Source of the DNA: Flaveria trinervia
Lineage: Eukaryota > Streptophyta > Magnoliopsida > Asterales > Asteraceae
Assembly: GCA_025506515.1 (NCBI GenBank)
Contig: CM046457.1
Span: 44,304,288-44,368,287 of the forward strand
Direction of reading: 5' to 3'
DNA: 64,000 nt
Of this stretch, positions 22,437 to 33,900 are shown piece after piece (positions within the stretch are counted from its first letter, which is position 1; every line of letters begins with the position of its first letter). The position numbers and the translations under genes are program-made. The notes below the pieces were generated by a model. The model saw only the letters and a program-made list of their open reading frames with translations. It did no database searches and was not told the DNA's origin.

Positions 22437-23398
22437 CGCACTAATCGCACATATCGCACATATGGAGTGGTCATTAGGACATACTCCCCCTATGTGTGTG
22501 AACTCTTATGGGTTCACCAAGATCACATGCTGTATAACACACAGTAATCAGGAAATCGCACGTTATTGGAGCAGTCACCAAGACTAAACTCTTACTGTGT
22601 GTATGAACCCTTATGAGTTAGCCAAAATCGCATGCTATAGATACACACATAGTTGGACACTCCCCCTGTCTGTGTGAACTCTTATGGGTTAGCCAAAATC
22701 GCATGTTGTAGGACACACAGTAATTAGGAAATCACACGTATTGGAGCAGTCACCGGGACTGAATTCTTACTGTGTGTCTGAACCCTTATGAGTTAGCCAA
22801 AATCGCATGCTATAGACACACACAAGGTAATAACTCTGAATGAGTTGTGAACTTCCCTTCAGTTGTTTGCAAGGCTTTTCATCGCATTCTCTTTCATTCA
22901 TTAATGCATGCATTCATTATTTCGTTCATCTTTCATTATCTTCCACTTTACGTTGCATAATACTTTCATTTCATTCATTAACATTCAACGTAAAGCCACG
23001 AGAAGACAAACATACATAAACAGGAACATCAGCAAGATCATGCAAATCTTCATACATATAAGCATGCATACATAACATACATCACACATGCCATCATGCA
23101 TAACATCATCAATCGCACATCATCAGTCACACAGGGCATCATATACATCATACATACGATCATGCATAAGTATCAATCATTCATCCTATCATCACCATAC
23201 AATGCCCATCACATCATCTATGACCTCAAAAGTCAACTTACAAAGCCCCCGGGAACCTCCCAAGTCAAAGCCTAAATTTCACCTTTTCCCCAAAAAGACA
23301 AAAACTATTCTAAGTGTCATCCACATTTGCCTTTCCGTTCATCCACATTTGTTTAGTTGATTCGCATTCCTTAGTACTCATCCGCATTTCCTTATTTA

Positions 23399-23775
23399 GT
23401 GAACAATGCTCATCCGCATTAACTGTTCATCCGCATTTCTCCAGTACTCATCCGCATTGACTTACTTAGTGAACAATGCTCATCCGCATTAACTGGTCAT
23501 CCGCATTTCTCTAGTACTCATCCACATTAACTTACTTAGTGAACAATGCTCATCCGATTAACTGTTCATCCGCATTTATCTAGTACTCATCCGCATTGAC
23601 TTACTTAGTGAGCAATGCTCATTCGCATTAACTGTTCATCCGCATTTCTCTATTACTCATCCGTATTGACATACTTAGTGAACAATGCTCATCCGCATTA
23701 ACTGTTCATCTGCATTTCTCTAGTACTCATCCGTATTGACTTACTTAGTGATCAATGCTCATCCGCATTTCTTTT
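23399..23775 (-). repeat. 70-bp tandem array in Tek1 LTR
   Basis: At least five full units of 69-70 bp, marked by GTGAACAATGCTC at 23399, 23469, 23539, 23609, 23679 and 23749. Each unit holds three CATCCGCATT words spaced 20-30 bp. The same word recurs in looser arrays in the Tek3 LTRs, but without the strict 70-bp period. Confidence 0.9.
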
Positions 23776-24296
23776 GAACACATGGGCAGATTCGAAAACT
23801 TAAAAATCTGAATTCTAAACATCAGATTTCATTTTCCAAACACCATCTATTATGTTCTAGCTTAAATCATGACCTCTAAGCCTTAGAAGTACAACCATAT
23901 CATCAACAAATCATGAACACAATCCAGAATCACACCATAACATTATCATGCATGAACATAGTCCAACATCACATCATAACAGCAACATACACACATTTAA
24001 ACATACATGTATGAAACCCAGTTTTATAAAACATACATTCATGAATTTCCAGCCCCAAAATTAGTTAAAAACCCGTTAAAGAGGGGTTCTCGAACTCACC
24101 ATTGCAGCTCTTGAGTATGGCTTCTTCCAAACTCGTTTGCAATCGAGTTCAACCACCTAGAAACCCACTTGAATTTGAATTCTTTCTTGTTCTTCTTTCC
24201 AAAACTGAGAGTTCTGAGAGTTCTGCTCTTTTCTTCTTCTCTCTTTAAAAATCTGAGAATTGTGTGGGTGTAGAAAGAGTGGTGGGCAGCCATCAC

Positions 24297-24304
24297 CTTT
24301 TATA
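24297..24304 (-). promoter_or_regulatory. Tek1 5' LTR TATA box
   Basis: On the minus strand TATAAAAG in GGGTATAAAAGGTGATGG, about 125 bp after the LTR's upstream end. The matching site in the Tek3 5' LTR (near 59482) reads GATAAAGG, so it is degraded there. Confidence 0.5.
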
Positions 24305-24432
24305 CCCACTTTTCAAACCTTTTGTCCTTTTGACACTTTTTACCAATCAACTTGGGTAAAATATCTTTTCTTTCTTTTTCTTCACTTTATTCTCTCTTTC
24401 TTTGACTCTAAATAACCGGGTGTTACAAAGGA

Positions 24433-25196
24433 CCATTCAGACGCTAGAAGATATGCTTCGGGCATGCGTCATTGATTTTGGAGGAAGTTGGGATGACCAT
24501 TTACCGTTAGCCGAATTCTCATATAACAGTAGCTATCATGCCAACATTGGTATGCCTCCTTATGAGATGCTATATGGTAGGAGATGTAGAACACCCGCTT
24601 GTTGGGGTGATAATGGCCATAAAGAGTTAGGGAGCGTGGAGGTGATCAAGGTTGTGACTGAGAAGCTGGAAAGGATCAAGGCCTTTACGAAGGCAACTAA
24701 GGATAGGAAAAAGTCATACACCAACAAAAGACGTAGACTGATTGAGTTCAAGGTGGGAGACAAAGTTATGCTGAAAGTCTCAACTTGGAAGGGGATCATT
24801 AGGTTTAGAAAGGGGGGCAATTGAGCCAGAGATACATAGGGCCTTTTTGAATATTTGCTAGAGTAGGAGAGGTGGCCTACAGGTTGGAGTTTCCCAATGA
24901 GTTAAGTGGAAATTATCCAATATTCCATGTATCTCACTTGATAAAATGCTTAGCCGATGAGGATATGTTGTTGCCACCGGAGGATATTAAAGTCGATGAA
25001 CGGCTCAATTAAGTAGAGCAACCAATGGCGATCATCGATCTCAAGGAGAAGAGGCTAAGGAATAAAGTGGTTCCATTTGTGCGAGTTCAGTGGAAGCACA
25101 GGATGGGATCTGAGTCTACGTGGGAGACTGAAGAGGAAATGAGACAACATACCCACGTATATTCAAGGAATAACAGGTTTCAAGGACGAAGCCTAA
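24433..25196 (+). pseudogene. Tek2 integrase C-terminus and chromodomain
   Basis: Reads TIQTLEDMLRACVIDFGGSW, FSYNSSYHANIGMPPYEMLY, GRRCRTPACWGD and GDKVMLKVSTWKGIIRFRKG up to a frameshift near 24820, then in other frames the segment homologous to YRLELP...HPTFHVSHL, and last (25025-25160) KRLRNKVVPFVRVQWKHRMG with WETEEEMRQH, the chromodomain-like tail. Everything before the integrase midpoint was separated by Tek1. The open frame begins inside the Tek1 LTR only by chance; the true coding here starts at the target duplication. Inactive. Confidence 0.85.
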
Positions 25197-25211
25197 ATAA
25201 GGGGGTGGACT
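25197..25211 (+). other. Tek2 polypurine tract
   Basis: ATAAGGGGGTGGACT directly before TGTAACGCC; marks the start of the 3' LTR and the plus orientation. Confidence 0.85.
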
Positions 25212-25281
25212 TGTAACGCCTCGATATATATAAACGGATTAGCAAGAGTTATTCTCATGTGCAACTTAACACCCAAATTTT
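25212..25281 (+). repeat. Tek2 3' LTR, part 1
   Basis: First 70 bases of the LTR, up to the left target duplication ATTTT (25277-25281) of Tek3. The LTR resumes after 59617. Confidence 0.85.
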
Positions 25282-26929
25282 TGTAAGGCCCCAATCCCGG
25301 GACACTCACAGTTGGACAATCATCGCACATAAAACATAAAATTTACATTTACATCTATGAAAAACATCGCAGCGGAATAGTTTAAAACCATTTCATATAT
25401 TAATGACAGCTTTTGCAAAATAATACAATGTAGTTAACTATTACAATATATCATGATTTGCATTACATCACAAAAACATCATTGTTATACAAATGGATGC
25501 CATCCAAAAATGCCAAGTAGTTGCCCCGTGCCATCCTCAGCAACAATCACCTACATCATAATAAGGAACATAACATACGCAAACATCATCATCATCATAT
25601 AGGGCAACATCAGACATACACAACATGCATAATCATGCAACTTCATACATCATCATCATGCATATGCATCAAACACACATCACTACATGCCCATCTTAAC
25701 ATCTATGACCTCAAAAGTCAACTTACATGAATCCCCGAGAACATCTCAAGTCAAAGCCTACATTCGTCTTTTTCTCAAAAAGTCAGAAAAAGTCTAAGTG
25801 TTCATTCACATTTCCTATAGTTCATCCGCATTTACTATAGTTCATCCACATTTACCATAGTTCATCTGCATTGGTCTTACTTCATCCGCATTTCCCCTTA
25901 CTTTGTCAATATTCATCCATATTTTTCAGACTTAGGCAATGTTCATCCGCATTGACTTTCATCCGCATTGACTTACCCCATCCGCATTGACTTACTCCAT
26001 CCGCATTGACTCACTTCATCCGTATTGACTTACTTTATCCGCATTGACTCACTTCATCCGCATTGACTTACTTCATCCGTATTGACTTTCTTCATCCGCA
26101 TTTTCATACTTAGTCAATGCTCATCCGCATTGACCTCATCTGCATTAACTATTCATCCGTATTTACTTACTTAGCAGTTAATACTCATCCGCATTAACGA
26201 TTCATCTGCATTGCTTCCCATTACTCATCCGCATTGACTTTTCAACACTTATGCAGATTCTAAAACTTAACATATGAGCCTTAAACATCAGATTTCAATT
26301 TCAAATCACCGTCATCATGTTCTAAGCTTAAATCATACATCCTAAGTCTTAGAAACATCATCAAGCATGAACATAATCATACATCACATCATACATTCAA
26401 CAAATACCAAATGAAACATACGGGTCCGAAACCTAGTTTAATGAAAACAAACATTCATGCATTTGCAGCCCCAAAATCAGTTAAAACAGGTAAAAGAGGG
26501 GTCCTAGAACTCACCTTTGCAGCTCTTGAGTACGGCTTTCTTCCGAACTCGTTTGTAAATTTGAATTCAACCGCCTAGAACCCACTAAAACATACCCGAA
26601 CACATATTAACACACATAAGCATAGACCCGAGGACATTACCGGTTAAGAACACCATAAAAACATGAATTCTTACCTTGAATTCATACTTTTCTTCTTGTT
26701 TCCCTTTAAACCGAGAGTTCTCTGCTTCCTGCTACTTTCTCTCTCTAAAAATCCGAAAATTCTGTGTTGAAAGGATGATGGACGGCCATGCCACCTTTAT
26801 CACCAACTTTTTCAAACATTTTGTCCTTTTGGATACTTTTTACCCCTAGACTTGGGTTTTTATTTCGTTTCCTTCTTTTCTTTCACTTTATTCATTCTTT
26901 CATTGTCTTTAAAATAACCAGGTGTTACA
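25282..26929 (-). repeat. Tek3 3' LTR
   Basis: 1,648 bp, TGTAAGGCCCC...CCAGGTGTTACA. It is about 650 bp shorter than the 5' LTR because the counterpart of about 32207-32868 is missing between CAATCACCT and ACATCATAATAAGG (near 25548). Confidence 0.95.
25800..26245 (-). repeat. CATCCGCATT word array in Tek3 3' LTR
   Basis: More than fifteen copies of CATCCGCATT or one-base variants spaced 18-30 bp, often followed by GACTTACT. Period is irregular, unlike the 70-bp array of Tek1. Confidence 0.85.
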
Positions 26930-26944
26930 AGTCCACCACCCTTA
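26930..26944 (-). other. Tek3 polypurine tract, degraded
   Basis: Minus strand TTTAAGGGTGGTGGACT-like; a T inside the G run weakens the tract against the Tek1 and Tek2 forms. Confidence 0.7.
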
Positions 26945-26959
26945 AATAGGTTTCGTCCT

Positions 26960-28260
26960 CGAAACCTGTTATTCCTCGAACAAATGCGGGTAATGCTGCT
27001 TTATTTCTTCTTCAGTCTCCCACGTTGACTCAGATCCCTTCCTGTGCTTCCACTGTACACGCACAAGGGGAACCACTTTATTTCTTAGCCTCTTTTCCTT
27101 TCGATCTATGATTGCCACCGGTTGCTCCACGTAATTGAGCCATTAGTCTACTTCGATATCCTCCAGTGGAACAATCATGTCTTCATCAGCTAAGCACCTT
27201 CTCAGATGAGATACATGGAATGTCGGGTGAATTCCACTTAACTCTTCTGGTAACTCCAGTTTATAGGCCACCTCTCCTACTCGAGCAACGACTCGGAAAG
27301 GGTCAATGTATCTCGGGCCCCGCTTTTGGAAACGAATGATACCCTTCCAAGGTGAGACCTTCAACATAACCCAGTCACCCACGTGGAACTCGATCGGTCT
27401 GCGTTGTTTATCAGCATACGACTTCTGTCTATCTTTGGCTGCCTTCATGAAGGCTTTGATCCTCTCAAGCTTCTCAGTTGTAGCCTCGATCACCTCGACG
27501 CTCCCTAGTTCTTTCTAACCAATATCACCCCAACAAATGGGTGTTCTGCATCTCCTACCGTATAGCATCTCATATGGTGGCATGCCAATGCTGGCATGAT
27601 AGCTATTGTTGTATGAGAATTCCCCTAACGGTAAGTGGTCATCCCAACTTCCCCCAAAATCAATCACACATGCTCGAAGCATGTCTTCTAGTGTCTGAAT
27701 GGTCCTTTCTGCTTGACCATCAGTTTAGGGATGATAAGCCGTGCTAATATGTAACCTCGTCCCCATGGCGTCGTGGAATTTCATGCAGAATTTGGATGTA
27801 AATCGGGTGTCGCGATCAGATACAATATACACCGGCACACCATGACGAGTTACAATTTCCTTGATGAGTAGATTCGCCAACCTCTCAGATGAATATTTCT
27901 CGCGGATCGGTAGGAAGTGAGCACTCTTCGTCAGACGGTCGACAATCACCCATATAGCATCATACCCTTTCGGAGTACGCGGCAACTTTGTAATGAAATC
28001 CATGGTGATGTGCTCCCACTTCCATTCCGGTATATCCAAAGGTTGGATCTTCCCATACGGCTTCTGATGTTCGGCCTTTACCTGTAGACAGGTAAGGCAC
28101 TTACCCACATACTCCACCACGTCACACTTCATACCCGGCCACCAATAATCTTTCTTCATATCTTGATACATTTTCATGGCACCTGGATGAACGGAGTATC
28201 GAGTCTTGTGATCTTCATCTAAAATCTTCACCGTAGATTCCCAAAATGAGGAACCCACGT
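26960..28260 (-). pseudogene. Tek3 integrase and chromodomain
   Basis: Zinc region with WPGMKCDVVEYVGKCLTCLQVK (near 28160-28080), core with HITMDFITKLPRTPKGYD (first Asp), VSDRDTRFTSKF (second Asp), then a TAA in place of Gln in HPQTDGQ (27725-27727), then RTIQTLEDMLR-like and IGMPPYEMLYGRRCRTP in broken frames. The C-terminal part 27493-27143 reads GDWVMLKVSPWKGIIRFQKRGP and LELPEELSGIHPTFHVSHLRR. The chromodomain-like tail is at 27140-26970, with a stop before it. The stop in HPQTDGQ occupies the same codon as in Tek1. Confidence 0.9.
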
Positions 28261-29770
28261 TCTCCCGAATCGAGTTCTAACACCAAGCGTGTTTTCACCC
28301 AATTCTGCAACCAGACCTCTCATTCTCTCAGAGTTAAGATGATCTTCTTTCAGTGCCTCATCTTGAAACTCTTTGACTTGCTTCATCACATCAGAGGTCA
28401 TAATCAGTTGATAAGCTTTCACCTGAATCGGCTCGGGCCTCTCCTTTCGGCTAAGGGCATCAGCTACCACGTTGGCTTTGCCCGGATGGTAATGGATCTC
28501 ACAGTCATAGTCCTTTATAAGCTCCAACCATCGTCTCTACCTCATATCCAGGTCCTTCTGCTCAAAGAAGTACTTCAAGCTCATGTGGTCAGTGAAAATG
28601 GTGCACTTCGTCTCGTAAAGATAGTGCCTCCAAATCTTTAGTGCAAAGACCACGGCTGCTAGCTCCAAGTCATGAGTAGGGTAGTTAAGCTCATGAACCT
28701 TCAACTGTTGGGATGCATAAGCTATAACCTTTCCTCTCTACATGAACATGCACCCTAACCCCGAATAGGAAGCATCAGAATAAATCACCAGATATTCGTT
28801 TCTATCAGGCAATGACAGAACAAGAGCTTGAGTCAATCTTGCCTTCAATTCTTCGAACACCTTCTCTTGAGTTTGACCCCATACAAACTTCACATCCTTC
28901 CGGGTCAACTTAATCAGTGGAGAAGCAATCTTAGAGAAGTCTTGGATAAACCTCCTATAGTAGCCCACCAAACCCAAGAAGCTATGAATCTCGGATGGCG
29001 TCTTAGGAGACTTCCATTGCATCACTGCCTCCACCTTAGCCGGGTCCACCATAATCCCGTCGGGATTGACCACATGACCCAAGAACTGAACTTCGCGTAA
29101 CCAGAATGCACACTTGGAGAACTTGGCGTACAACTTCTCCTTTCATAGCATCTCTAGAACCTCCTGAATGTGACCGGCATGCTCTTCTTCATTCTTTGAA
29201 TAAATCAGGATACCATCAATAAACACAGTCACTGATTTATCCAACATCGGCCGGCACACTCGATTCATCAAATCCATAAAAGCAGTTGGCGCGTTGTTCA
29301 AACCAAAAGACATTACAAGGAACTCATAGTGACCATAAATGCGTGCGGAAAGCTGTTTTAGGGATGTCTTGCTCCTTCACCTTCAGTTGATGATAGCCAG
29401 ATTGAAGGTCTATTCTTGAGAACCAACTAGCACCTTGAAGCTGATCAAACAAATCATCGATTCTTGATAAGGGGTATCGGTTCTTCACCATCAACTTGTT
29501 CAACTCAGGCTAGTCAATGCACATCCTCATGCTACCGTCTTTCTTCTTCACGAACAGGACCGGAGCACCCTAAGGAGAGATACTCGGTCTGATGAACCCC
29601 TTATCCAGCAGCTCTTGCAACTGCTCCATCAATTCTTTCATCTCCGTCGGAGCCAACCGATATGGTGCCTTGGCAACAGGTTAGGCACCCGGTATCAGAT
29701 CAATCTGAAACTCAATCTCTCTGTCAGATGGCACTCCTGGTAAGTCTTCTGGGAACACGTCCGGAAAGTC
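28228..29770 (-). pseudogene. Tek3 reverse transcriptase and RNase H
   Basis: N-terminal half heavily broken (29770-29134): a TAG replaces Trp in WGAPVLF and the LR-GY region is shifted. The catalytic motif reads VFIDGILIYSK near 29209-29220, so the second Asp of FIDD has become Gly. The better preserved part 29133-28738 has FLGHVVNPDGIMVDPAKVEAV, YRRFIQDFSKIASPLIKLT and the start of RNase H, IYSDASYSGLGCMFM. RNase H continues as HELNYPTHDLELAAVVFALK, FTDHMSLKYFF, a stop, then HPGKANVVADALSRKE. Inactive by loss of a catalytic residue and by stops. Confidence 0.9.
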
Positions 29771-29786
29771 GCACACAACCGGTACA

Positions 29787-30235
29787 TCAGACAGTTGTGG
29801 CGTGGGCGTAATCCACATCCTTTACATAAGCCAAGAAGGCGCTACATCCACGCCTCATACACTTTCCCGCCACCGCCATTGAGATTACCTTCGGGATCGT
29901 AGTAACCTGATCCCCATAAACAGTTACCAAACTCCCATTAGGCGCTATCAAATGAATCATCTTCTTGCGACACACAATGTTCGCCTCGGAGTCCGCCAAC
30001 CAATCCATCCCAAGAACCAAATCAAAACCACCTAAGGTCATCACAAACGGTTTAATTCGAAACTTATGACCTTCTAGCTCCACATCACAGTTCTTTATCA
30101 TCTTAGAGATCCTGGTAGACTTACCTATGGCAGTTTCTACATGGAAGGGCGCATCAACACGTCTACTACTAACAAGCAGCTTAGCACAGAAAGCAGCAGA
30201 AATAAAACTTTTACCAGCCCCGAATCAAATAATAC
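29787..30235 (-). pseudogene. Tek3 aspartic protease
   Basis: Retropepsin. The active site region around 30235 reads LFDSG and is frameshifted just after, in the place of FDSGASRSFIS. The open part 30101-29787 has FRIKPFVMTLGGFDLVLGMDWLA and RGCSAFLAYVKDVDYA, with the second LGMD hallmark intact. It sits between gag and reverse transcriptase as in all Tekay elements. Confidence 0.85.
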
Positions 30236-30239
30236 AGAA

Positions 30240-31581
30240 GCTAAAGTTTGGTTCACTAGAAACGTACCGGACACAACATCAGGGTCCATCCTAGCTTCCT
30301 CCTGTGTCATAGTGAATGCCCTGGCGCTCGCCCTCGGTCCTTCACCTCCTGTCTTCTTCGCCCCGGAACCCTCGGCCCTTGGCTTCTTACAATCCCTACT
30401 CATATGACCCTCTTCTCCACAGTTAAAGCATCGGACCGTACGACAGTCCTTGGCTATATGCCCCGTCTTCCCACATTTGAAGCATCCGTTAAATCCCAAC
30501 CTACATTCTCCCGCATGCTTCCGTCCACACTTGCCACACCTTTTTGACCCCGCACTCAATGTGGCCACACGACGGTCATCCACCCATGCCTTCTTGTTAA
30601 TCGTCGAGACATTACCCCGACCAAACCTCTTCCCCTGCCAGTTCTGATCACCACCACTCTTTTTGCCACCCTCAGCCATCACCACCATAGTCCTTTCATC
30701 ATATAATCTCCCTGCTAAGTCCACCGCTGACCTAAACGTGCTCGGTCAGGCAGCAATCATATGCCTACGAATATCCACTGGTAAACCCTGAATATACCTC
30801 TTGATCATTCGAGACAGAGGTATCTCCTGATCCGGCACCGGATGCGCCATCTTGTTGAATTTGGTGGTGTACTGTTGGTGTGTCATGGTTCTCGCCTCCA
30901 GTTGCAAGAATTCCCTCTCGACCTTGTCCATCTCCCGGTTAGGACAGAACTCCTCAATCATCAACTTTTTCAGTTCAGACCACCTCATTATCCTAATGGC
31001 CCTGCTACCATCGGCTTGGACAATATTGTCCCACCAACATAGAGCTGAGTCCACAAAAGAGTGGGTAGCCGACTTAACTTTCTAGTCCTCTAGGCACTCG
31101 CTGATATCAAGTACAGCCTCCATTTCCCTCACCCACCGGTGAGCAGCAGCAGCAGTGCCGTTACCATCAAAAGTAGGGGGCTTGCAACTCATAAACAACC
31201 CGTAGTTACAGCCTCGTACCGCCTCCTGCACAAGCTCTGCTTCTTCCTTTTCTTCTTCGTCATCAGACGGAACCGTCTCAGTCTCGGGTTGTCTTCTTTC
31301 GCCCGTAGGTTTACTCCTTTCCCTTCTCTCCCCCTCTCTAACTGCCTTTATCACTTCGGTCAGCATAGACGGTAGGATTGTCTACATGACTTGATGCACT
31401 TCCTCCACAACCGCCTCCTTCACTGAGGCTCTCAGGTTAGCACTCTCATCTCCGCCCTCAGGATGAGGGGTTCTGTTTCTTCATGAACCACCTTTTCGGC
31501 CCTAGGCCTTCCTCTTGTAACCCGTGGTTCAGTACCACGACCTCCACCACGCAAAGCTTTAGATGGTCTACCACCGGCCAT
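30240..31581 (-). pseudogene. Tek3 gag
   Basis: Starts with ATG at 31581: MAGGRPSKALRGGGRGTEPR, then a stop near 31435. An acidic stretch PSDDEEEKEEAELVQEAV (31366-31082) precedes the capsid core, WWDNIVQADGSRAIRIMRWS and FLQLEARTMTHQQYTTKFNK (31054-30746). The C-terminal part 30724-30260 has three Cys motifs: CGKCGRKHAGEC, CFKCGKTGHIAKDC and CFNCGEEGHMSRDC, all ligands kept, in contrast to Tek1. Frame breaks at about 31435, 31080 and 30735. Confidence 0.85.
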
Positions 31582-31917
31582 CCTCACACGCACACGCTGA
31601 ATGATTCAACACCAACACAGTCATTCAAGGAAATAGCTCTGTTTATGTCAATTATAGTAAGTCCCTATTTACAGTGGCCAGTTGTGATTAGCCACTTATT
31701 TTACTCTTCATACCTCAAGCATTACCTATTCTGACTATATCAGTATCTAATTCTACCAGCAACACATAACCACATAACATACGCACGTAATACGGTTAAC
31801 TTTACGAAAATACCGGATGGCACGCAGCTACTCAGATTAGCATCCCTTCCCCTTCCGTCCTATTCTCAGTTTAAGTTTACTTTTATTTTGAAAGTTTACC
31901 CGTTTCACTTAAACTTT

Positions 31918-31930
31918 GGCTCTGATACCA
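31918..31930 (-). other. Tek3 primer binding site
   Basis: Minus strand TGGTATCAGAGCC, three bases inside the 5' LTR; exact initiator tRNA-Met-type site. Confidence 0.9.
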
Positions 31931-31933
31931 ACT

Positions 31934-33666
31934 TGTAAGGTCCTGATCCCGGGACACTCACAGTTGGACAATCATCACACATAAAACATAAAATTTACAT
32001 TTACATCTATGAGAAACATCGCAAAGGATTAATTTAAAACCATTTCATATATTAATGACGACTTTTGTAAAATAATACAATGTAGTTAACAGTTACAAAA
32101 TATCATGATTTGCATTACATCACAAAAACATCATTGTTATACAAATGGATGCCATCCAAAAATGCCAAGTAGCTACCCCGTGCCATCCTCAGCAACAATC
32201 ACCTGACAACCGGAAAATACATAAAAGTTAGCGTTGCTGAGTGAGTTCTAGTTTTACAAATAAAACATGCATTTCTTTCATTAAACCGTTCACTTCTTTA
32301 ACATGTGATCACACATCATACGTACACATAGATAATATCATCATTATTTGCATCGTTCGTTCATCATTATATCTTTTCTCTTCTCAACCATAAACTTTAC
32401 CCAGCTATTCCTGGTGCTGGAACTAGGTCTATCAAAGGCCAGCTATAACGGTGCTCGCACCTCTGATCAAAGCACCTAGGGTAGAGTTTAGGTATACTAC
32501 TACTATGTGCAATGCCCAGCTATTCCTGGTACTGGACCTAGGCCTATCATAGGCCATCTATAACGGTGCTCGCACCTCTGATCACAGTACCTAGGGCATG
32601 CAGTAATGGAGCTATACAAATGGTCAATCACAAAGAAAGACCCCAATGTGCATCCTCCCGGGGTAGCGAACCCGCACACCGTTGGGCTAACACCTTTAAT
32701 GGCGTGTCCCAACATACTATGCTTGCAAGACTTTCTTTACTTTCATCTTTCATTAATGCATGGATTCTTACTTCATGTTTCTCTTTTCTTTATCTTTCAC
32801 TTTACGTTACATAATACTTCATTGCATTCATTAACATGACACACAAATCCATAGGAAAGATAAACATACATTATAATAAGGAACATAACATACACAAACA
32901 TCATCATCATATAGGGCAACATCATACATACACAACATGCATAATAATGCAACTTCATACATCATCATCATGCATATGCATCAAACACACATCACTACAT
33001 GCCCATCTTAACATCTATGACCTCAAAAGTCAACTTACATGAATCCCCGGAACATCTCAAGTCAAAGCCTACATTCGTCTTTTTCCCAAAAAGTCAGAAA
33101 AAGTCTAAGTGTTCATCCGTATTTCCTATAATTCATCCGCATTTACTATAGTTCATCCGCATTTACCATAGTTCATCCGCATTGGTCTTAATTCATCCGC
33201 ATTTCCCCTTACTTTGTCAATATTCATCCACATTTTTCAGACTTAGTCAATGTTCATCCACATTGACTTTCATCCGTATTGACTTACTCCATCCGCATTG
33301 ACTTACTCCATCCACATTGAGTCACTTCATCCGTATTGACTTACTTCATCCGCATTGACTCACTTCATCCGCATTGACTTACTTCATCCGTATTGACTTA
33401 CTTCATTTGCATTTCCATACTTAGTCAATGCTCATCCGCATTGACCTCATCCGCATTAACTATTCATCCATATTTACTTACTTAGCAGTTAATACTCATC
33501 CGCATTAACGGTTCATCGGCATTTCTTCCCATTATTCATCTGCATTGACTTTTCAACACTTATGCAGATTCTAAAACTTAACATATGAGCCTTAAATATC
33601 ATATTTCAATTTCAAATCACCGTTCATCATGTTCTAAGCTTAAATCATAAATCCTAAGTCTTAGAA
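31934..33666 (-). repeat. Tek3 5' LTR, part 1
   Basis: Starts TGTAAGGTCCTGATCCCGGG. It holds two copies of a block of about 105 bp (near 32400-32480 and 32515-32600) with CCAGCTATTCCTGG and GGTGCTCGCACCTCTGATC, absent from the 3' LTR. The last three bases GAA (33664-33666) are the left target duplication of Cac1. Confidence 0.95.
33110..33550 (-). repeat. CATCCGCATT word array in Tek3 5' LTR
   Basis: Counterpart of 25800-26245 with the same irregular spacing; single-base differences between the two LTRs scatter over the words. Confidence 0.85.
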
Positions 33667-33900
33667 CACTACTAGAAAATAAGGCTAATGCAACTTTTTA
33701 TAAGTAACTTTTTTTAAATGAGTTCCATTTTACTCTAATGCAACTTCATTGAATACAAAAGTTACATTAGAATATCTAATGCAAACATTTTCATAAAAAG
33801 TTGCAATAGAATATTGAATTTGCAACCTTTTTAGTTTAATAGTTGCAAATTGATTTGTTATACAGATTGCAACTTTTGTATGATTAAGTAGTTTCAAATA
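33667..33900. repeat. Cac1 left terminal and subterminal repeats
   Basis: TIR CACTACTAGAAAATAAGG then repeated words CTAATGCAACTTT / AAAGTTGCATTAGA in both directions (at about 33690, 33740, 33765, 33800, 33855). Such clustered words near CACTA ends are the binding sites of the TNPA-type protein in En/Spm. Confidence 0.85.

Larger units (their letters stand above)
6138..24427 (-). mobile_element. Tek1: internally deleted Tekay-type gypsy element with Ath1 nested
   Basis: Minus-strand chromovirus-like element. The outer end of its 3' LTR is at 6138-6227, the internal part at 6228-9504, and the 5' LTR at 9505-9976 plus 22442-24427 (2,458 bp when joined), interrupted by Ath1. The internal part is only about 3.3 kb against 5.0 kb in Tek3. 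The gag core, the reverse transcriptase-RNase H tail and the integrase zinc region are missing. It is inserted in the Tek2 integrase gene: the sequence right after 24427 is AAGGA, then TIQTLEDML coding. The other copy of AAGGA is not in the window. Confidence 0.85.
22442..24427 (-). repeat. Tek1 5' LTR, part 2
   Basis: Continues the LTR after Ath1 and ends TAACCGGGTGTTACA at 24427. It contains two diverged copies of a block of about 240 bp (near 22450-22640 and 22640-22830) with TATGGGTTAGCCAAAATCGCATG, partly listed here as TTATGGGTTAGCCAAAATCG, and a 70-bp tandem array at 23399-23775. It is followed by AAGGA, presumably the target duplication. Confidence 0.85.

Noticed and set aside
23399..23775. 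CRISPR-like array (regular repeats)
   Set aside because: The 70-bp units are contiguous tandem copies without unique spacers, lie in a plant LTR, and no cas genes exist.
31918..31930. tRNA genes suggested by TGGTATCAGAGCC
   Set aside because: These short matches are primer binding sites next to LTRs; no cloverleaf can be formed from the flanks.
32503..32839. Small frames on both strands in the Tek3 5' LTR
   Set aside because: Located in a duplicated LTR block, overlap each other, and contain no domain.
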